11,806 nt of DNA, taken from the NCBI GenBank assembly GCA_005882155.1, contig VBCQ01000435.1, forward strand, positions 1-11,806, written 5' to 3'. Each line of letters opens with the position of its first letter. Position 1 is the stretch's first letter. The position numbers and the translations under genes were made by a program. A model generated the notes under the pieces. It was not told the origin of the DNA, did not search any database, and saw only the letters and a program-made list of their open reading frames with translations. Below are positions 1 through 7,018 of the stretch, piece after piece. The DNA comes from Betaproteobacteria bacterium. GTDB taxonomy: Bacteria; Pseudomonadota; Gammaproteobacteria; Burkholderiales; Burkholderiaceae_C.

Positions 1-1
1 C

Positions 2-385
2 CTGATCCTGCAGCCGCACATGAGCGATCTGCGTTGGGCGCTGCTGCTGGCCGCGAGCCTCGCGATCGGTTGGTGGGCATGCACGGTGACGGCGCGCCAT
101 CTCGGCGTTGCCGACCCGAGCGCGATCGTCTGGGACGAGGTGCTCGCGTTCTGGGCCATCCTGTGGCTGGTAACGCCGGCGGGCTGGCGATCGCAGCTCG
201 CGGCCTTCTTGCTGTTTCGCTTTTTCGATGCCGCCAAGCCGGGGCCGGTCGCCTGGGCCGACGAGTTCTTCAAGGGCCGGCGCGGCCAGACTATCGGCTG
301 GCGCCAAGGCTTCGGCATCCTCTTCGACGACGCGGTCGCAGCACTGTGCGCGTTGCTCGTGATGGCCGTGTGGACGTGGCTGTGA
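2..385 (+). CDS. pgpA: Phosphatidylglycerophosphatase A, C-terminal part (5' end outside window)
   Basis: This is an inner-membrane phosphatase that removes phosphate from phosphatidylglycerophosphate to give phosphatidylglycerol. The frame is open back to base 2, so the first Met visible (base 20) is internal and about 127 residues of a roughly 160-170 residue family member are present. Three conserved PgpA blocks are seen: DPSAIVWDEVLAFW, FRFFDAAKPGPV, and GFGILFDDAVAA near the end. These carry the acidic residues typical of the family. Hydrophobic stretches near residues 9-28 and at the C-terminus (ALCALLVMAVWTWL) fit membrane segments. The TGA stop overlaps the GTG proposed as the start of the next gene. 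Identity is firm; only the missing N-terminus limits the call. Confidence 0.93.
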   Translation: MILQPHMSDLRWALLLAASLAIGWWACTVTARHLGVADPSAIVWDEVLAFWAILWLVTPAGWRSQLAAFLLFRFFDAAKPGPVAWADEFFKGRRGQTIGWRQGFGILFDDAVAALCALLVMAVWTWL

Positions 386-885
386 ACGAGCTCGATGCTG
401 AGCTTTCGGCCCAAGTGGAATTGCTCGCGACCACCCTGCGCGCGCGCGGCTGGATGCTCGCAAGCGCCGAGTCGTGCACCGGCGGATTGATCGCAGCGGC
501 ATGCACCTCGCTCGCCGGGTCGAGCGACTGGTTCGAGCGCGGTTGGGTGAGCTACTCGAACGCGGCCAAGGCCGACTTGCTCGGCGTTCCCGCGAGCTTG
601 ATCGACGCACATGGCGCCGTCAGCGGCGAGGTCGTTCGCGCGATGGCCGAAGGCGCTTTGGCGCATTCGAGCGCGCAGGTCGCGGTCGCCGTCACCGGCA
701 TCGCCGGTCCGGCTGGCGCAACGCCGGGCAAGCCGGTCGGCACCGTTTGGCTTGCGATCGCGATACGCGGCGGCACGACGCAGATCGAGCGACTGCAACT
801 GCACGGCGACCGTGCCAGCGTGCGACGCGACACCGTCGCGAATGCGCTGCGCTTGTTGAACGCGGTGCTCGCCACGGCCGCGTGA
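382..885 (+). CDS. pncC: CinA C-terminal-type nicotinamide-nucleotide amidohydrolase (PncC)
   Basis: The product is 167 residues, the normal size of the stand-alone CinA C-terminal domain. This enzyme hydrolyses nicotinamide mononucleotide to nicotinate mononucleotide and ammonia in the pyridine-nucleotide (NAD) recycling pathway. Visible motifs are AESCTGG (residues 29-35, with the family's active-site Ser at 31), YSNAAKADLLGV (58-69), and VAVTGIAGPAGATPGKPVGTV further on. The N-terminal molybdopterin-binding-like domain of long CinA proteins is absent. I chose the GTG at 382 because it forms a GTGA overlap with the pgpA stop and gives the usual family N-terminus; GTG at 376 is possible. The next in-frame ATG (454) would cut into the active-site domain. 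The gene is likely cotranscribed with pgpA. Databases may label it cinA or ygaD. Confidence 0.9.
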   Translation: MNELDAELSAQVELLATTLRARGWMLASAESCTGGLIAAACTSLAGSSDWFERGWVSYSNAAKADLLGVPASLIDAHGAVSGEVVRAMAEGALAHSSAQVAVAVTGIAGPAGATPGKPVGTVWLAIAIRGGTTQIERLQLHGDRASVRRDTVANALRLLNAVLATAA

Positions 886-887
886 CG

Positions 888-1823
888 ATGACGATCCTGC
901 TCGCCACCGATTTCGCCGGCGACGAGCTGACGCAGTGGCTGACCGCGCTGCGCTCTGCGCTGCCCGGCGAGACGCTCATCACCGAGCGCGCGAGTTGCGA
1001 CGCTGCAAGCGTCGACATCGCGATCGTCGCCAATCCGCCAGCTGGCGCGCTCGCCGGGCTGCCGAATTTGAAGCTCATCCAATCGCTGTGGGCCGGCGTC
1101 GACAAGCTGCTGCGCGACGCGAGCGTGCCGGTCGATGTGCCGCTCGCCCGAATGGTCGACCCCGCGATGAACGCGGCGATGGCCGAGACGGCACTGTGGG
1201 CCGTGCTGAGCCTGCAGCGCGGCTTCTTCGCCTATGCGCAGCAGCAGCGCGTCGCGCAATGGCAGGCTCATCCGCAGCGGCGTGCCGACGAAACGCGTGT
1301 CACCGTGCTGGGTCTCGGTCAGATGGGCCGTGCGGTGGCCCAGCGGCTCGCAAGCAACGGCTATCGCGTCAGCGGCTGGAGCACGCGCGAGACGCAGATC
1401 GACGGCATCGACGCGCGCTGCGGCGACGCGCAGTTGCCGCGCGTTCTCGCCGACGCGCAGATCGCGATCAACCTGCTGCCGCTGACGGCGGCGACGACCG
1501 GACTCTTCGACGCCGGCACCTTCGCCCGCATGCGGCGAGGCCCGAGCTTCGTCAATCTCGCGCGCGGCGCGCATGTCGTCGACGCCGACCTGCTCGCCGC
1601 GCTGGCGAGCGGTCAGTTGCAGCATGCCGTGCTCGACGTCTTCGCCACCGAGCCGCTGCCCGCGAGCCACCCGTTCTGGTCGCATCCGCAAGTGACGCTG
1701 CTGCCGCATGTGGCCGCGCAGACCGATCCGCGCAGCGCTGCGCAGGTGGCGGCGTGCAATGTCAGAGCGCTGCGCGAGGGACAGGCGCTGGCGGATTTGG
1801 TGGATCGCCGGCGGGGCTACTGA
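888..1823 (+). CDS. ghrA: NAD(P)-dependent 2-hydroxyacid dehydrogenase, glyoxylate/hydroxypyruvate reductase A type
   Basis: The 311-residue protein matches the length of the GhrA family. That family reduces glyoxylate to glycolate and hydroxypyruvate to glycerate in the cytosol, usually with NADPH. The Rossmann loop GLGQMG is at residues 142-147, and WSTRE follows the second strand, where an Arg would fit NADPH use. The catalytic triad of D-2-hydroxyacid dehydrogenases is intact: Arg226 (NLARGAHV), Glu255 (FATEPL) and His274 (LLPHVAA). The C-terminus DLVDRRRGY resembles the normal GhrA end, so the gene is complete. The start is either ATG 888 or GTG 882; the GTG gives a 4-base GTGA overlap with the pncC stop and adds only two residues. 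Exact substrate preference cannot be read from sequence. Confidence 0.88.
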   Translation: MTILLATDFAGDELTQWLTALRSALPGETLITERASCDAASVDIAIVANPPAGALAGLPNLKLIQSLWAGVDKLLRDASVPVDVPLARMVDPAMNAAMAETALWAVLSLQRGFFAYAQQQRVAQWQAHPQRRADETRVTVLGLGQMGRAVAQRLASNGYRVSGWSTRETQIDGIDARCGDAQLPRVLADAQIAINLLPLTAATTGLFDAGTFARMRRGPSFVNLARGAHVVDADLLAALASGQLQHAVLDVFATEPLPASHPFWSHPQVTLLPHVAAQTDPRSAAQVAACNVRALREGQALADLVDRRRGY

Positions 1824-1949
1824 ACACGGGTCCTGTGCTACACGCTCGGCCGGTCGACCGGGCGGCGCCTGTCGCGCGACGCGCTGTATGAGCAACTGCT
1901 CGCCGAGCGCTCGCCCGGCACCCGGCGTCGGGCAGCGGCCAAGCGATGA
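1824..1949 (+). pseudogene. Startless 41-codon open frame upstream of the PIN gene; possible antitoxin remnant
   Basis: Directly after the ghrA stop, the same frame stays open for 41 codons and ends in a TGA that overlaps the ATG of the PIN gene (ATGA). By hand count, about 85% of third positions are G or C, against about 71% at first and 66% at second positions. This is the pattern of the neighbouring real genes. The predicted peptide is basic, contains GRRLSRDALYEQLLAE, and ends RRRAAAKR. There is no ATG, GTG or TTG in the frame, so it cannot start normally. It may be the 3' remnant of a VapB-like antitoxin gene, or be reached by read-through of the ghrA TGA, which is in frame. I recognise no family, so function is open. 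Confidence 0.35.
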
Positions 1950-2512
1950 GTCGCGCTGGCCGCGCCGCAGCGGGTCGATCCGCTGCGTTGCCCGACGGGC
2001 CGATCTTCTTCGACACCAACGTCATCGTCTATGCCTACGACGCTGCCGACGCCGTCCGCCGCGAGCAAGCGCTCGTCGCTGTGCGCGAGGCGATGCGCCG
2101 TGGCCGTCTGGTAATCAGCGCGCAGGTGATGCAAGAGTTCTACAGCGTCGTCGTGCGGCAGCGCTTTCTGCAGCCGGCCGACGCGATCGCTGCGCTGCGC
2201 TTGCTTGCCGATCACACAGTCGTTCCGGCGAATGCCGATTCGGCGTTGCGCGCGCTCGCGTTGCAGCAGCGCTACCAGCTCTCGGTGTGGGACGCGCTGA
2301 TCGTACAGTCCGCGCTCGACGCACGCTGCGCGCTGCTGTTCAGCGAAGACCTGCAAGATGGCCAGCGCTTCGAGTCACCGGCGGCGGGTGGACCCGCGGT
2401 GACGGTCGTCAACCCGTTTGCCATGCCGGCCGAATCGCCGGCGGCGCATGAGCCGGCGACGCTCTATCGCGTCGCGGCGAAGCAGCGCCGCGCTGTGCGC
2501 GCGCCGATGTAG
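1946..2512 (+). CDS. PIN-domain protein, probable VapC-like ribonuclease toxin
   Basis: This is a 188-residue PIN-domain protein (PF01850 type), expected to be a Mg2+-dependent endoribonuclease and usually the toxin of a type II toxin-antitoxin pair. Acidic active-site residues are present: Asp23 in FFDTNVIVYAYD, Glu64 in QEFYSVV, Asp116 in WDALIVQSAL, and the LFSEDLQDGQ segment (Glu134, Asp135, Asp138). The domain normally ends near VVNPF, here about residue 158. The following 30 residues are a low-complexity, basic tail with no recognisable domain. ATG 1946 overlaps the stop of a 41-codon startless frame. A TTG at 1988 would give a shorter N-terminus starting just before the first strand and is a reasonable alternative. 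No complete antitoxin gene lies beside it. The PIN call is firm; activity as a toxin is inferred. Confidence 0.85.
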   Translation: MSRAGRAAAGRSAALPDGPIFFDTNVIVYAYDAADAVRREQALVAVREAMRRGRLVISAQVMQEFYSVVVRQRFLQPADAIAALRLLADHTVVPANADSALRALALQQRYQLSVWDALIVQSALDARCALLFSEDLQDGQRFESPAAGGPAVTVVNPFAMPAESPAAHEPATLYRVAAKQRRAVRAPM

Positions 2513-2531
2513 CGGCTACGTAGCGGCTACG
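2510..2531. repeat. 11-bp tandem duplication at the convergent gene junction
   Basis: The unit TAGCGGCTACG occurs twice back to back (2510-2520 and 2521-2531), followed by a partial third match (AAGCGG). The first copy contains the stop codon of the PIN gene. The second copy supplies, on the minus strand, the TAG stop of holA (2527-2529). The junction of the copies makes a perfect 10-bp palindrome, GCTACGTAGC (2515-2524). It has no T-run and is too short to call a terminator. Confidence 0.8.
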
Positions 2532-3615
2532 AAGCGGTCAACGCAAACCGCGGCACGGTCGCCGACACGCGCGCCGCAGCCGTGCACTGCAGCGTCATCA
2601 ACGCGAGCCGCTTCAGGCCTTCCCACGGGTCGAGCGGCCAGTCGGGGTGCTTGAGCCCTTTGACGAGCCCATCGCAGACCTGCGCCGCATGCAGCAGCTG
2701 CGCCAGCGCGTTGTCGCTGACGAGCGGCAGCGCGCGCTCGAACAGACGCTCCTTCGCGCCCCAGACGCGCGCCTCGCGCAGCGCCATCGGCAAGGGCTTG
2801 CCGGCGGCGAGCGCGTCGCGCGCGCGCTTCAACGCGCGGATGTCTTCCGACAGCGTCCAGTGCACGAGCACTGCGGCTTCGCCCTCGGCCTGCAGACCGT
2901 CGAGCATGCGCAGCGCGCGCGCCACCTGCCCGGCGAGCACCGCTTCGCCGAGCTTGAACACGTCGTAGCGCGCGACGTTGAGCACCGCCGCCTCGATCTG
3001 CTCGAAACTCAGCTCGCCGGCCGGATACAGCAGGCCGAGCTTCTGGATTTCCTGGTGCGCCGCCAGCAGGTTGCCTTCGACACGGTCAGCGAAGAACGCG
3101 AGCGTCTGCTGCCCCGCCTCGCCGGCGAGCACGCGCTGGCCCTGCAGCGCGAGGCGCTGCGCGATCCATTGCGGCAGCGCCTTGCGCTCGATCGCGTCGA
3201 TGCGGATCGTCACACCGGCCGCGTCGAGCGCGCTGAACCAGGCGCTCGCTTGCTGCTGACGATCGAGCCGCGGCAACTGCAACACGGTGACGACGTCGTC
3301 AGACAGCATCTCGCAATAGCGCTGCAGCGCCTCCGAGCCTTCCTTGCCCGGCTTGCCCGACGGGATGCGGATTTCGATCAGCTGCTTGTCGGCGAACAGG
3401 CTCATCGCCTGCGCCGCGCCGAGCAGCGCGCTCCAGTTGAAGTGTGCGCCGCTGACCACATGGACCTGGCGCTCGCTGTGGCCGGCGGCTCGTGCCGCCG
3501 CGCGAATCGCGTCGCCGGCTTCTTGCGCCAGCAGCGGCTCGTCGCCCCACAGCGTGTACAGCGGCCGCAGGTTCTTCTGCAGATGAGTGGCGAGCTGGTC
3601 GAGGCGAATTTGCAT
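2527..3615 (-). CDS. holA: DNA polymerase III delta subunit (clamp-loader wrench)
   Basis: The 362-residue protein is the delta subunit of the clamp loader. It binds the beta sliding clamp and opens the ring during loading at primed DNA. The start MQIRLDQLATHLQKNLRPLYTL, the GDEPLLAQEA segment near residue 24, the FADKQLIEIRIPSGKPGK segment, and the three-helix C-terminal half with WTLSEDIRALKRAR are typical of HolA. As expected for delta, there is no Walker A motif. It is the last gene of the leuS-lptE-holA operon, with 10 bases between the lptE stop and this ATG and no clear Shine-Dalgarno. It probably depends on translational coupling to lptE. The C-terminal end RFALTAS is formed next to the 11-bp tandem repeat. 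Confidence 0.95.
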   Translation of the reverse strand: MQIRLDQLATHLQKNLRPLYTLWGDEPLLAQEAGDAIRAAARAAGHSERQVHVVSGAHFNWSALLGAAQAMSLFADKQLIEIRIPSGKPGKEGSEALQRYCEMLSDDVVTVLQLPRLDRQQQASAWFSALDAAGVTIRIDAIERKALPQWIAQRLALQGQRVLAGEAGQQTLAFFADRVEGNLLAAHQEIQKLGLLYPAGELSFEQIEAAVLNVARYDVFKLGEAVLAGQVARALRMLDGLQAEGEAAVLVHWTLSEDIRALKRARDALAAGKPLPMALREARVWGAKERLFERALPLVSDNALAQLLHAAQVCDGLVKGLKHPDWPLDPWEGLKRLALMTLQCTAAARVSATVPRFALTAS

Positions 3616-3625
3616 CAGCGTGGCA

Positions 3626-4114
3626 TCACAGACTTTGCACGGCAGCGAGCCGGCGCATGACCTGCGCGACGATGTCGCTTTGCATCGCGCGGAACAGCTG
3701 CGCTTCTTCCTGCTCCTTGGCCAGCGCCACCGTTTCGCTGTAGCTCATGTCACGGCTCAACAAGATTTCGGTGGCCGGGATCAGCTCCTTGCCGGCCGGC
3801 GTGCGCAGCCGAAAGTTCAGGCGCGCGCGCAGCTGCAGCTCGCGCACCTGGCCGGCCGCGGTGCTCGCAACGACGCTGCGCTCGCGCGCGTCGGCGAGCG
3901 CCTCCAGCACCACCTGCGCCTGCGCCGTCGTGTCGACGACGAGCGTGGTCTTGCTGCTGTTGATGTTCGTGCGCAGCTCGTCGGCGAGCGGCGAGTGCGC
4001 CTTGAAGCCGGCCAGCTGGATCGTGCGAAAGCGCAGCTCGGGCGCGCGCCGCAATTCGAAGCCGCAGCCGGCGAGCCCAGCGGCGGCAATCAGAAGCGCT
4101 CGGCGCGGCAGCAT
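3626..4114 (-). CDS. lptE: LPS-assembly outer-membrane lipoprotein LptE (RlpB)
   Basis: The 162-residue protein is the lipoprotein plug of the LptD/LptE complex, which inserts lipopolysaccharide into the outer leaflet of the outer membrane. It begins MLPRRALLIAAAGLAGCGFEL: a basic start, a hydrophobic core, and an LAGC lipobox with Cys17 as the lipidated residue. Family-like features follow, including the FRTIQLAGF strand, ELQLRARLNFRL, ILLSRDMSYSE and the C-terminal helix EEAQLFRAMQSDIVAQVMRRL. The ATG lies 7 bases beyond the leuS stop. The reading frame continues upstream through leuS out of frame, so the ATG just before the signal peptide is the right start. The leuS-lptE-holA order is conserved in proteobacteria and supports the call despite the family's weak sequence conservation. 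Confidence 0.92.
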   Translation of the reverse strand: MLPRRALLIAAAGLAGCGFELRRAPELRFRTIQLAGFKAHSPLADELRTNINSSKTTLVVDTTAQAQVVLEALADARERSVVASTAAGQVRELQLRARLNFRLRTPAGKELIPATEILLSRDMSYSETVALAKEQEEAQLFRAMQSDIVAQVMRRLAAVQSL

Positions 4115-4121
4115 CGCGCGT

Positions 4122-6767
4122 TCAGACCACCACGTTGACGAGCCGCCCCGGCACGACGATGACCTTCTTCGCGTGCCGCCCTTCGGCGAACCTGATGAAC
4201 TCAGGGCTCGCCAGCGCCGCCGCTTCGATCTGCGACTTGTCGGCTGTCGCCGGCACGCTGATCGCGCCGCGCAGCTTGCCGTTGACCTGCAGCACGAGCT
4301 CGATGCGGTCTTGCGCGAGCGCCGACTCGTCGACATGCGGCCACGGCGCATCGAGCAGCTCGCCATGCGCGAGCCCGTAGCCGAGCTCGTGCCACAGCGC
4401 GTGCGCGATATGCGGCGCCGCCGGATACAGCGCGCGCAACAGAATGCCGACACCTTCGCGCAGCACGGCCGAGTCGCCGGCGGCGTCGGCGAGCTTCGCC
4501 GCCTCGAGCGCATTGAGCAGCTTCATCGCGCCCGACACCACGGTGTTGTATTGCAGGCGCTCGTAGTCGTGGCTGATCTGGCGCAGCAGCAGATGGACTT
4601 CGCGACGCAGCTCTTTGGCGGCCGCGCTCAAGCCATCGAAACGGTGGGGCGCGCCGTGGATGCGCTCGGCATGCTTCGCGCCGAAAGCCCACAGCCGGCG
4701 CAGGTAGCGAAACGATCCTTCGGCGCCCGAGTCGGACCAGGTCGCGCTCTGATCCGGCGGGGCGGCGAACATCGTGAACAGCCGCGCCGTGTCGGCACCG
4801 AACTTCGCGATGATGTCGCGCGGCTCGACGACGTTGTTCTTCGACTTCGACATCTTTTCGATGCCGCCGAGCAGCACCGGCCGGCCGTCTTCGCGCGACG
4901 TCGCGCCCACCGGGTGGCCCTTGTCGTCGTAGCGCACGTCGACCTCGCTCGGGTAGAACCAGCGCTTCTTGCCGGCCGAATCCTCGCGGTAGTACGACTC
5001 ATTGAGCAACATGCCCTGCGTGAACAGCTTGGTGAACGGCTCGCCGAAATCGACGAGTGCGATGTCGCGCATCGCCTTGGTCCAGAAGCGCGCGTACAGC
5101 AAGTGCAGCACCGCGTGCTCGATGCCGCCGATGTACTGGTCCATCGGCATCCAGTAGTCGTTGCGCGCATCGACCATCGCGCTGCGGCTGTCGGGGCAGC
5201 AGTAGCGCATGTAGTACCAGGCCGAATCGACGAAGGTGTCCATCGTGTCGGTCTCGCGCCGCGCGGCCTGGCCGCACTTCGGGCACGCGACGTTGAGGAA
5301 CGACTCGCATTTGTTCAGCGGGTTGCCCGACCCGTCGGGGATCAGGTCCTCGGGCAGCAGCACCGGCAGGTCTTTCTCGGGCACCGGCACGCTGCCGCAC
5401 GACGGGCAATGGATGATCGGAATCGGCGTGCCCCAATAGCGCTGCCGGCTGATGCCCCAGTCGCGCAGCCGCCAGGTGGTCTGCTTGGCGCCGAGGCCCT
5501 TGTGCGCGAGCGCCGCCGCCACCGCATCGACGGCGACCTTGTAGGCGAGGCCGCTGAAGTTGTCGGAGTTCACCGTCACGCCGCAGCGCGTGTCGGCGTA
5601 CCAGTCCTGCCAGTGGTCGTAGCTGAAGTGCTCGCCGTCGACGGTGATCACCTGCAGGATGTCGATGCCGTATTTCTTCGCGAACGCGAAGTCGCGCTCG
5701 TCGTGCGCCGGAACGCCCATCACCGCGCCGTCGCCGTAGCCCATCAGCACATAGTTGCCGACCCACAGGTCGACCGGTTCGCCGCTCAGCGGGTGCCGCA
5801 CCTGCAGCCCGGTCGGCAGGCCCTCTTTCTCGCGCAGCGCGAGCTCGGCTTCGCTGGTGCCGCCCTTCTTGCACTGCTCGATGAACGCCGCGAGCTTGGG
5901 GTTGCCCTGCGCCGCGTGCGTGGCCAGCGGATGCTCGGCGGCGACGGCGCAGAAGGTCACGCCCATGATCGTGTCGGCGCGCGTCGTGAAGACCCACAGG
6001 CGGCCGTCCTGGATCGGCCGGCCGTGCTCGTCCTTGATGGCGTGAGGGAAGGCGAAGCGCACGCCTTCGCTCTTGCCGATCCAGTGCTCCTGCATCAGCC
6101 GCACGCGCTCGGGCCAGCCGTGCAAGTAGTGTGGGTTCGCCGAGTCGGCGACGTTGGCGAGCAGCTCGTCGGCGTAGTGGGTGATGGCGAGGTAGTAGCC
6201 GGGGATCTCGCGCCGCTCGACCGGCGCGCCGCTGCGCCAGCCGCGGCCGTCGATGACCTGCTCGTTGGCGAGCACCGTCTGGTCGACCGGGTCCCAGTTC
6301 ACCACCTGGGTCTTCTTGTAGGCAATGCCCTTTTCGAGCATCTTCAGGAAGAACCACTGGTTCCAACGGTAGTAGTCGGGGTCGCAGGTGGCGATCTCGC
6401 GCGACCAGTCGAACGCGAGGCCGAGCGGCTCCATCTGCGCCTTCATGTCGGCGATGTTGTCGCGCGTCCATTTCGCCGGCGGCACGTTGTTGTCGATCGC
6501 CGCGTTCTCGGCCGGCAGCCCGAAGGCGTCCCAGCCCATCGGCATCAGCACGTTGAAGCCCTTCATCCGCAGGTAGCGCGCCATCATGTCGTTGATGGTG
6601 TAGTTGCGGACGTGGCCCATGTGCAGCTTGCCGCTCGGGTAGGGCAGCATCGAGCAGGCGTAGAACTTCGCCCGGCTCGCGTCTTCGCGCACCCGATACG
6701 CGTCGGCAGCAGCCCAGGCGGCCTGCGCGGCGCGTTCGATCTCGTTCGGCTTGAATTCGGGATTCAT
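4122..6767 (-). CDS. leuS: Leucyl-tRNA synthetase
   Basis: The 881-residue enzyme attaches leucine to tRNA-Leu in the cytosol and matches bacterial LeuRS in length. Class I signatures are seen: HMGH (residues 49-52, the HIGH motif) and KMSKS (638-642). The CP1 editing domain carries TTRADTIMGVTF and GVPAHDERDFAFA, whose Asp is the conserved editing residue. A zinc-binding insert has CPSC at 454-457 and CPKC at 495-498. LRDWGISRQRYWGTPIPIIHC just before it is also diagnostic. The C-terminal tRNA-binding region ends VVPGRLVNVVV. The start MNPEFKPNEIERAAQAAW matches the family; reading further upstream gives unrelated sequence. A perfect TATAAT on the same strand about 33 bases upstream fits this start. 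It is the first gene of the operon with lptE and holA. Confidence 0.98.
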   Translation of the reverse strand: MNPEFKPNEIERAAQAAWAAADAYRVREDASRAKFYACSMLPYPSGKLHMGHVRNYTINDMMARYLRMKGFNVLMPMGWDAFGLPAENAAIDNNVPPAKWTRDNIADMKAQMEPLGLAFDWSREIATCDPDYYRWNQWFFLKMLEKGIAYKKTQVVNWDPVDQTVLANEQVIDGRGWRSGAPVERREIPGYYLAITHYADELLANVADSANPHYLHGWPERVRLMQEHWIGKSEGVRFAFPHAIKDEHGRPIQDGRLWVFTTRADTIMGVTFCAVAAEHPLATHAAQGNPKLAAFIEQCKKGGTSEAELALREKEGLPTGLQVRHPLSGEPVDLWVGNYVLMGYGDGAVMGVPAHDERDFAFAKKYGIDILQVITVDGEHFSYDHWQDWYADTRCGVTVNSDNFSGLAYKVAVDAVAAALAHKGLGAKQTTWRLRDWGISRQRYWGTPIPIIHCPSCGSVPVPEKDLPVLLPEDLIPDGSGNPLNKCESFLNVACPKCGQAARRETDTMDTFVDSAWYYMRYCCPDSRSAMVDARNDYWMPMDQYIGGIEHAVLHLLYARFWTKAMRDIALVDFGEPFTKLFTQGMLLNESYYREDSAGKKRWFYPSEVDVRYDDKGHPVGATSREDGRPVLLGGIEKMSKSKNNVVEPRDIIAKFGADTARLFTMFAAPPDQSATWSDSGAEGSFRYLRRLWAFGAKHAERIHGAPHRFDGLSAAAKELRREVHLLLRQISHDYERLQYNTVVSGAMKLLNALEAAKLADAAGDSAVLREGVGILLRALYPAAPHIAHALWHELGYGLAHGELLDAPWPHVDESALAQDRIELVLQVNGKLRGAISVPATADKSQIEAAALASPEFIRFAEGRHAKKVIVVPGRLVNVVV

Positions 6768-6799
6768 GAGGGTGCGCCACGCGCTCGAAAAGGTCGACG

Positions 6800-6805
6800 G
6801 ATTAT
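6800..6805 (-). promoter_or_regulatory. -10 box of the leuS-lptE-holA promoter
   Basis: On the minus strand this reads TATAAT, a perfect sigma-70 -10 hexamer. Transcription would start near 6793 and give a short leader of about 25 bases before the leuS ATG. No good -35 hexamer stands 16-18 bases upstream, where the sequence is G-rich (around GGGCGG). No clear Shine-Dalgarno precedes leuS either. Confidence 0.55.
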
Positions 6806-6884
6806 AGGAAGCAGGTCCTGTACCCGCCCTCCCACGCTTCGCATTCCGAGCGTTTGCGCTAGACCCTGCTGCCGTCGCGGCCGC

Positions 6885-6890
6885 TAAAAT
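6885..6890 (+). promoter_or_regulatory. Candidate -10 box of the thiC operon promoter
   Basis: TAAAAT is one mismatch from TATAAT and sits in an otherwise G/C-rich stretch. Six to eight bases downstream lies the first base of riboswitch stem P1 (about 6897), so transcription would begin at the start of the aptamer. The -35 region is weak; I see no TTGACA-like hexamer at 16-18 bases spacing. Confidence 0.5.
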
Positions 6891-6896
6891 CGAGCC

Positions 6897-6992
6897 CGCT
6901 TGTCGGGGCGCCTTGACACGAGTCTTGGCTGAGACCACTTCGGTGGAACCCGCTGAACCTGATCGGGATCGTGCCCGCGTAGGAATCAAGTG
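6897..6992 (+). promoter_or_regulatory. TPP riboswitch (THI element) controlling thiC
   Basis: This RNA aptamer binds thiamin pyrophosphate and lowers expression of the downstream thiamin genes when TPP is plentiful. The conserved cores are present in order: GGCTGAGA (6927-6934), ACCC then TGAACCTGATC (6954-6964), and GCGTAGGAA (6977-6985). Closing stem P1 pairs 6897-6902 with 6987-6992 (six pairs, one of them G-U). The variable P3 arm is minimal: CCAC (6935-6938) and GTGG (6943-6946) closed by a TTCG tetraloop. GGG (6965-6967) and CCC (6974-6976) form the P5 arm. There is no T-run after the aptamer, so a transcription terminator is unlikely. Confidence 0.95.
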
Positions 6993-7000
6993 CATGGCCA

Positions 7001-7016
7001 CGCGGGGCTCTCCGCG
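7001..7016 (+). promoter_or_regulatory. Small G/C hairpin in the thiC leader
   Basis: CGCGG (7001-7005) pairs with CCGCG (7012-7016) around the six-base loop GGCTCT. It lies between the TPP aptamer and the Shine-Dalgarno hairpin. No T-run follows, so it is not an intrinsic terminator. It could be a structural part of the expression platform. Confidence 0.45.
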
Positions 7017-7018
7017 GC

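Noticed and set aside
552..1895. Minus-strand open frame opposite pncC and ghrA
   Set aside because: It is a shadow frame. Both plus-strand genes have intact catalytic motifs and family-like lengths, while this one has none.
1708..2451. Alternative plus-strand frame running through the end of ghrA and the PIN gene
   Set aside because: The translation is Arg/Ala-rich without motifs, and the overlapping PIN frame has a complete set of active-site residues.
2510..2531. Bidirectional terminator between the PIN gene and holA
   Set aside because: The palindrome has at most five pairs with no loop and no flanking T-run on either strand.
3747..6887. Plus-strand open frame of over 1000 codons opposite leuS and lptE
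   Set aside because: It is antisense to the clear leuS and lptE frames. Its Arg/Ala/Val/His-rich translation has no recognisable domain, as expected from high-GC shadow frames.
7001..7016. Possible intrinsic terminator in the thiC leader
   Set aside because: The 5-bp G/C stem is not followed by a T-run, so transcription attenuation is not supported. It is kept only as a small hairpin.
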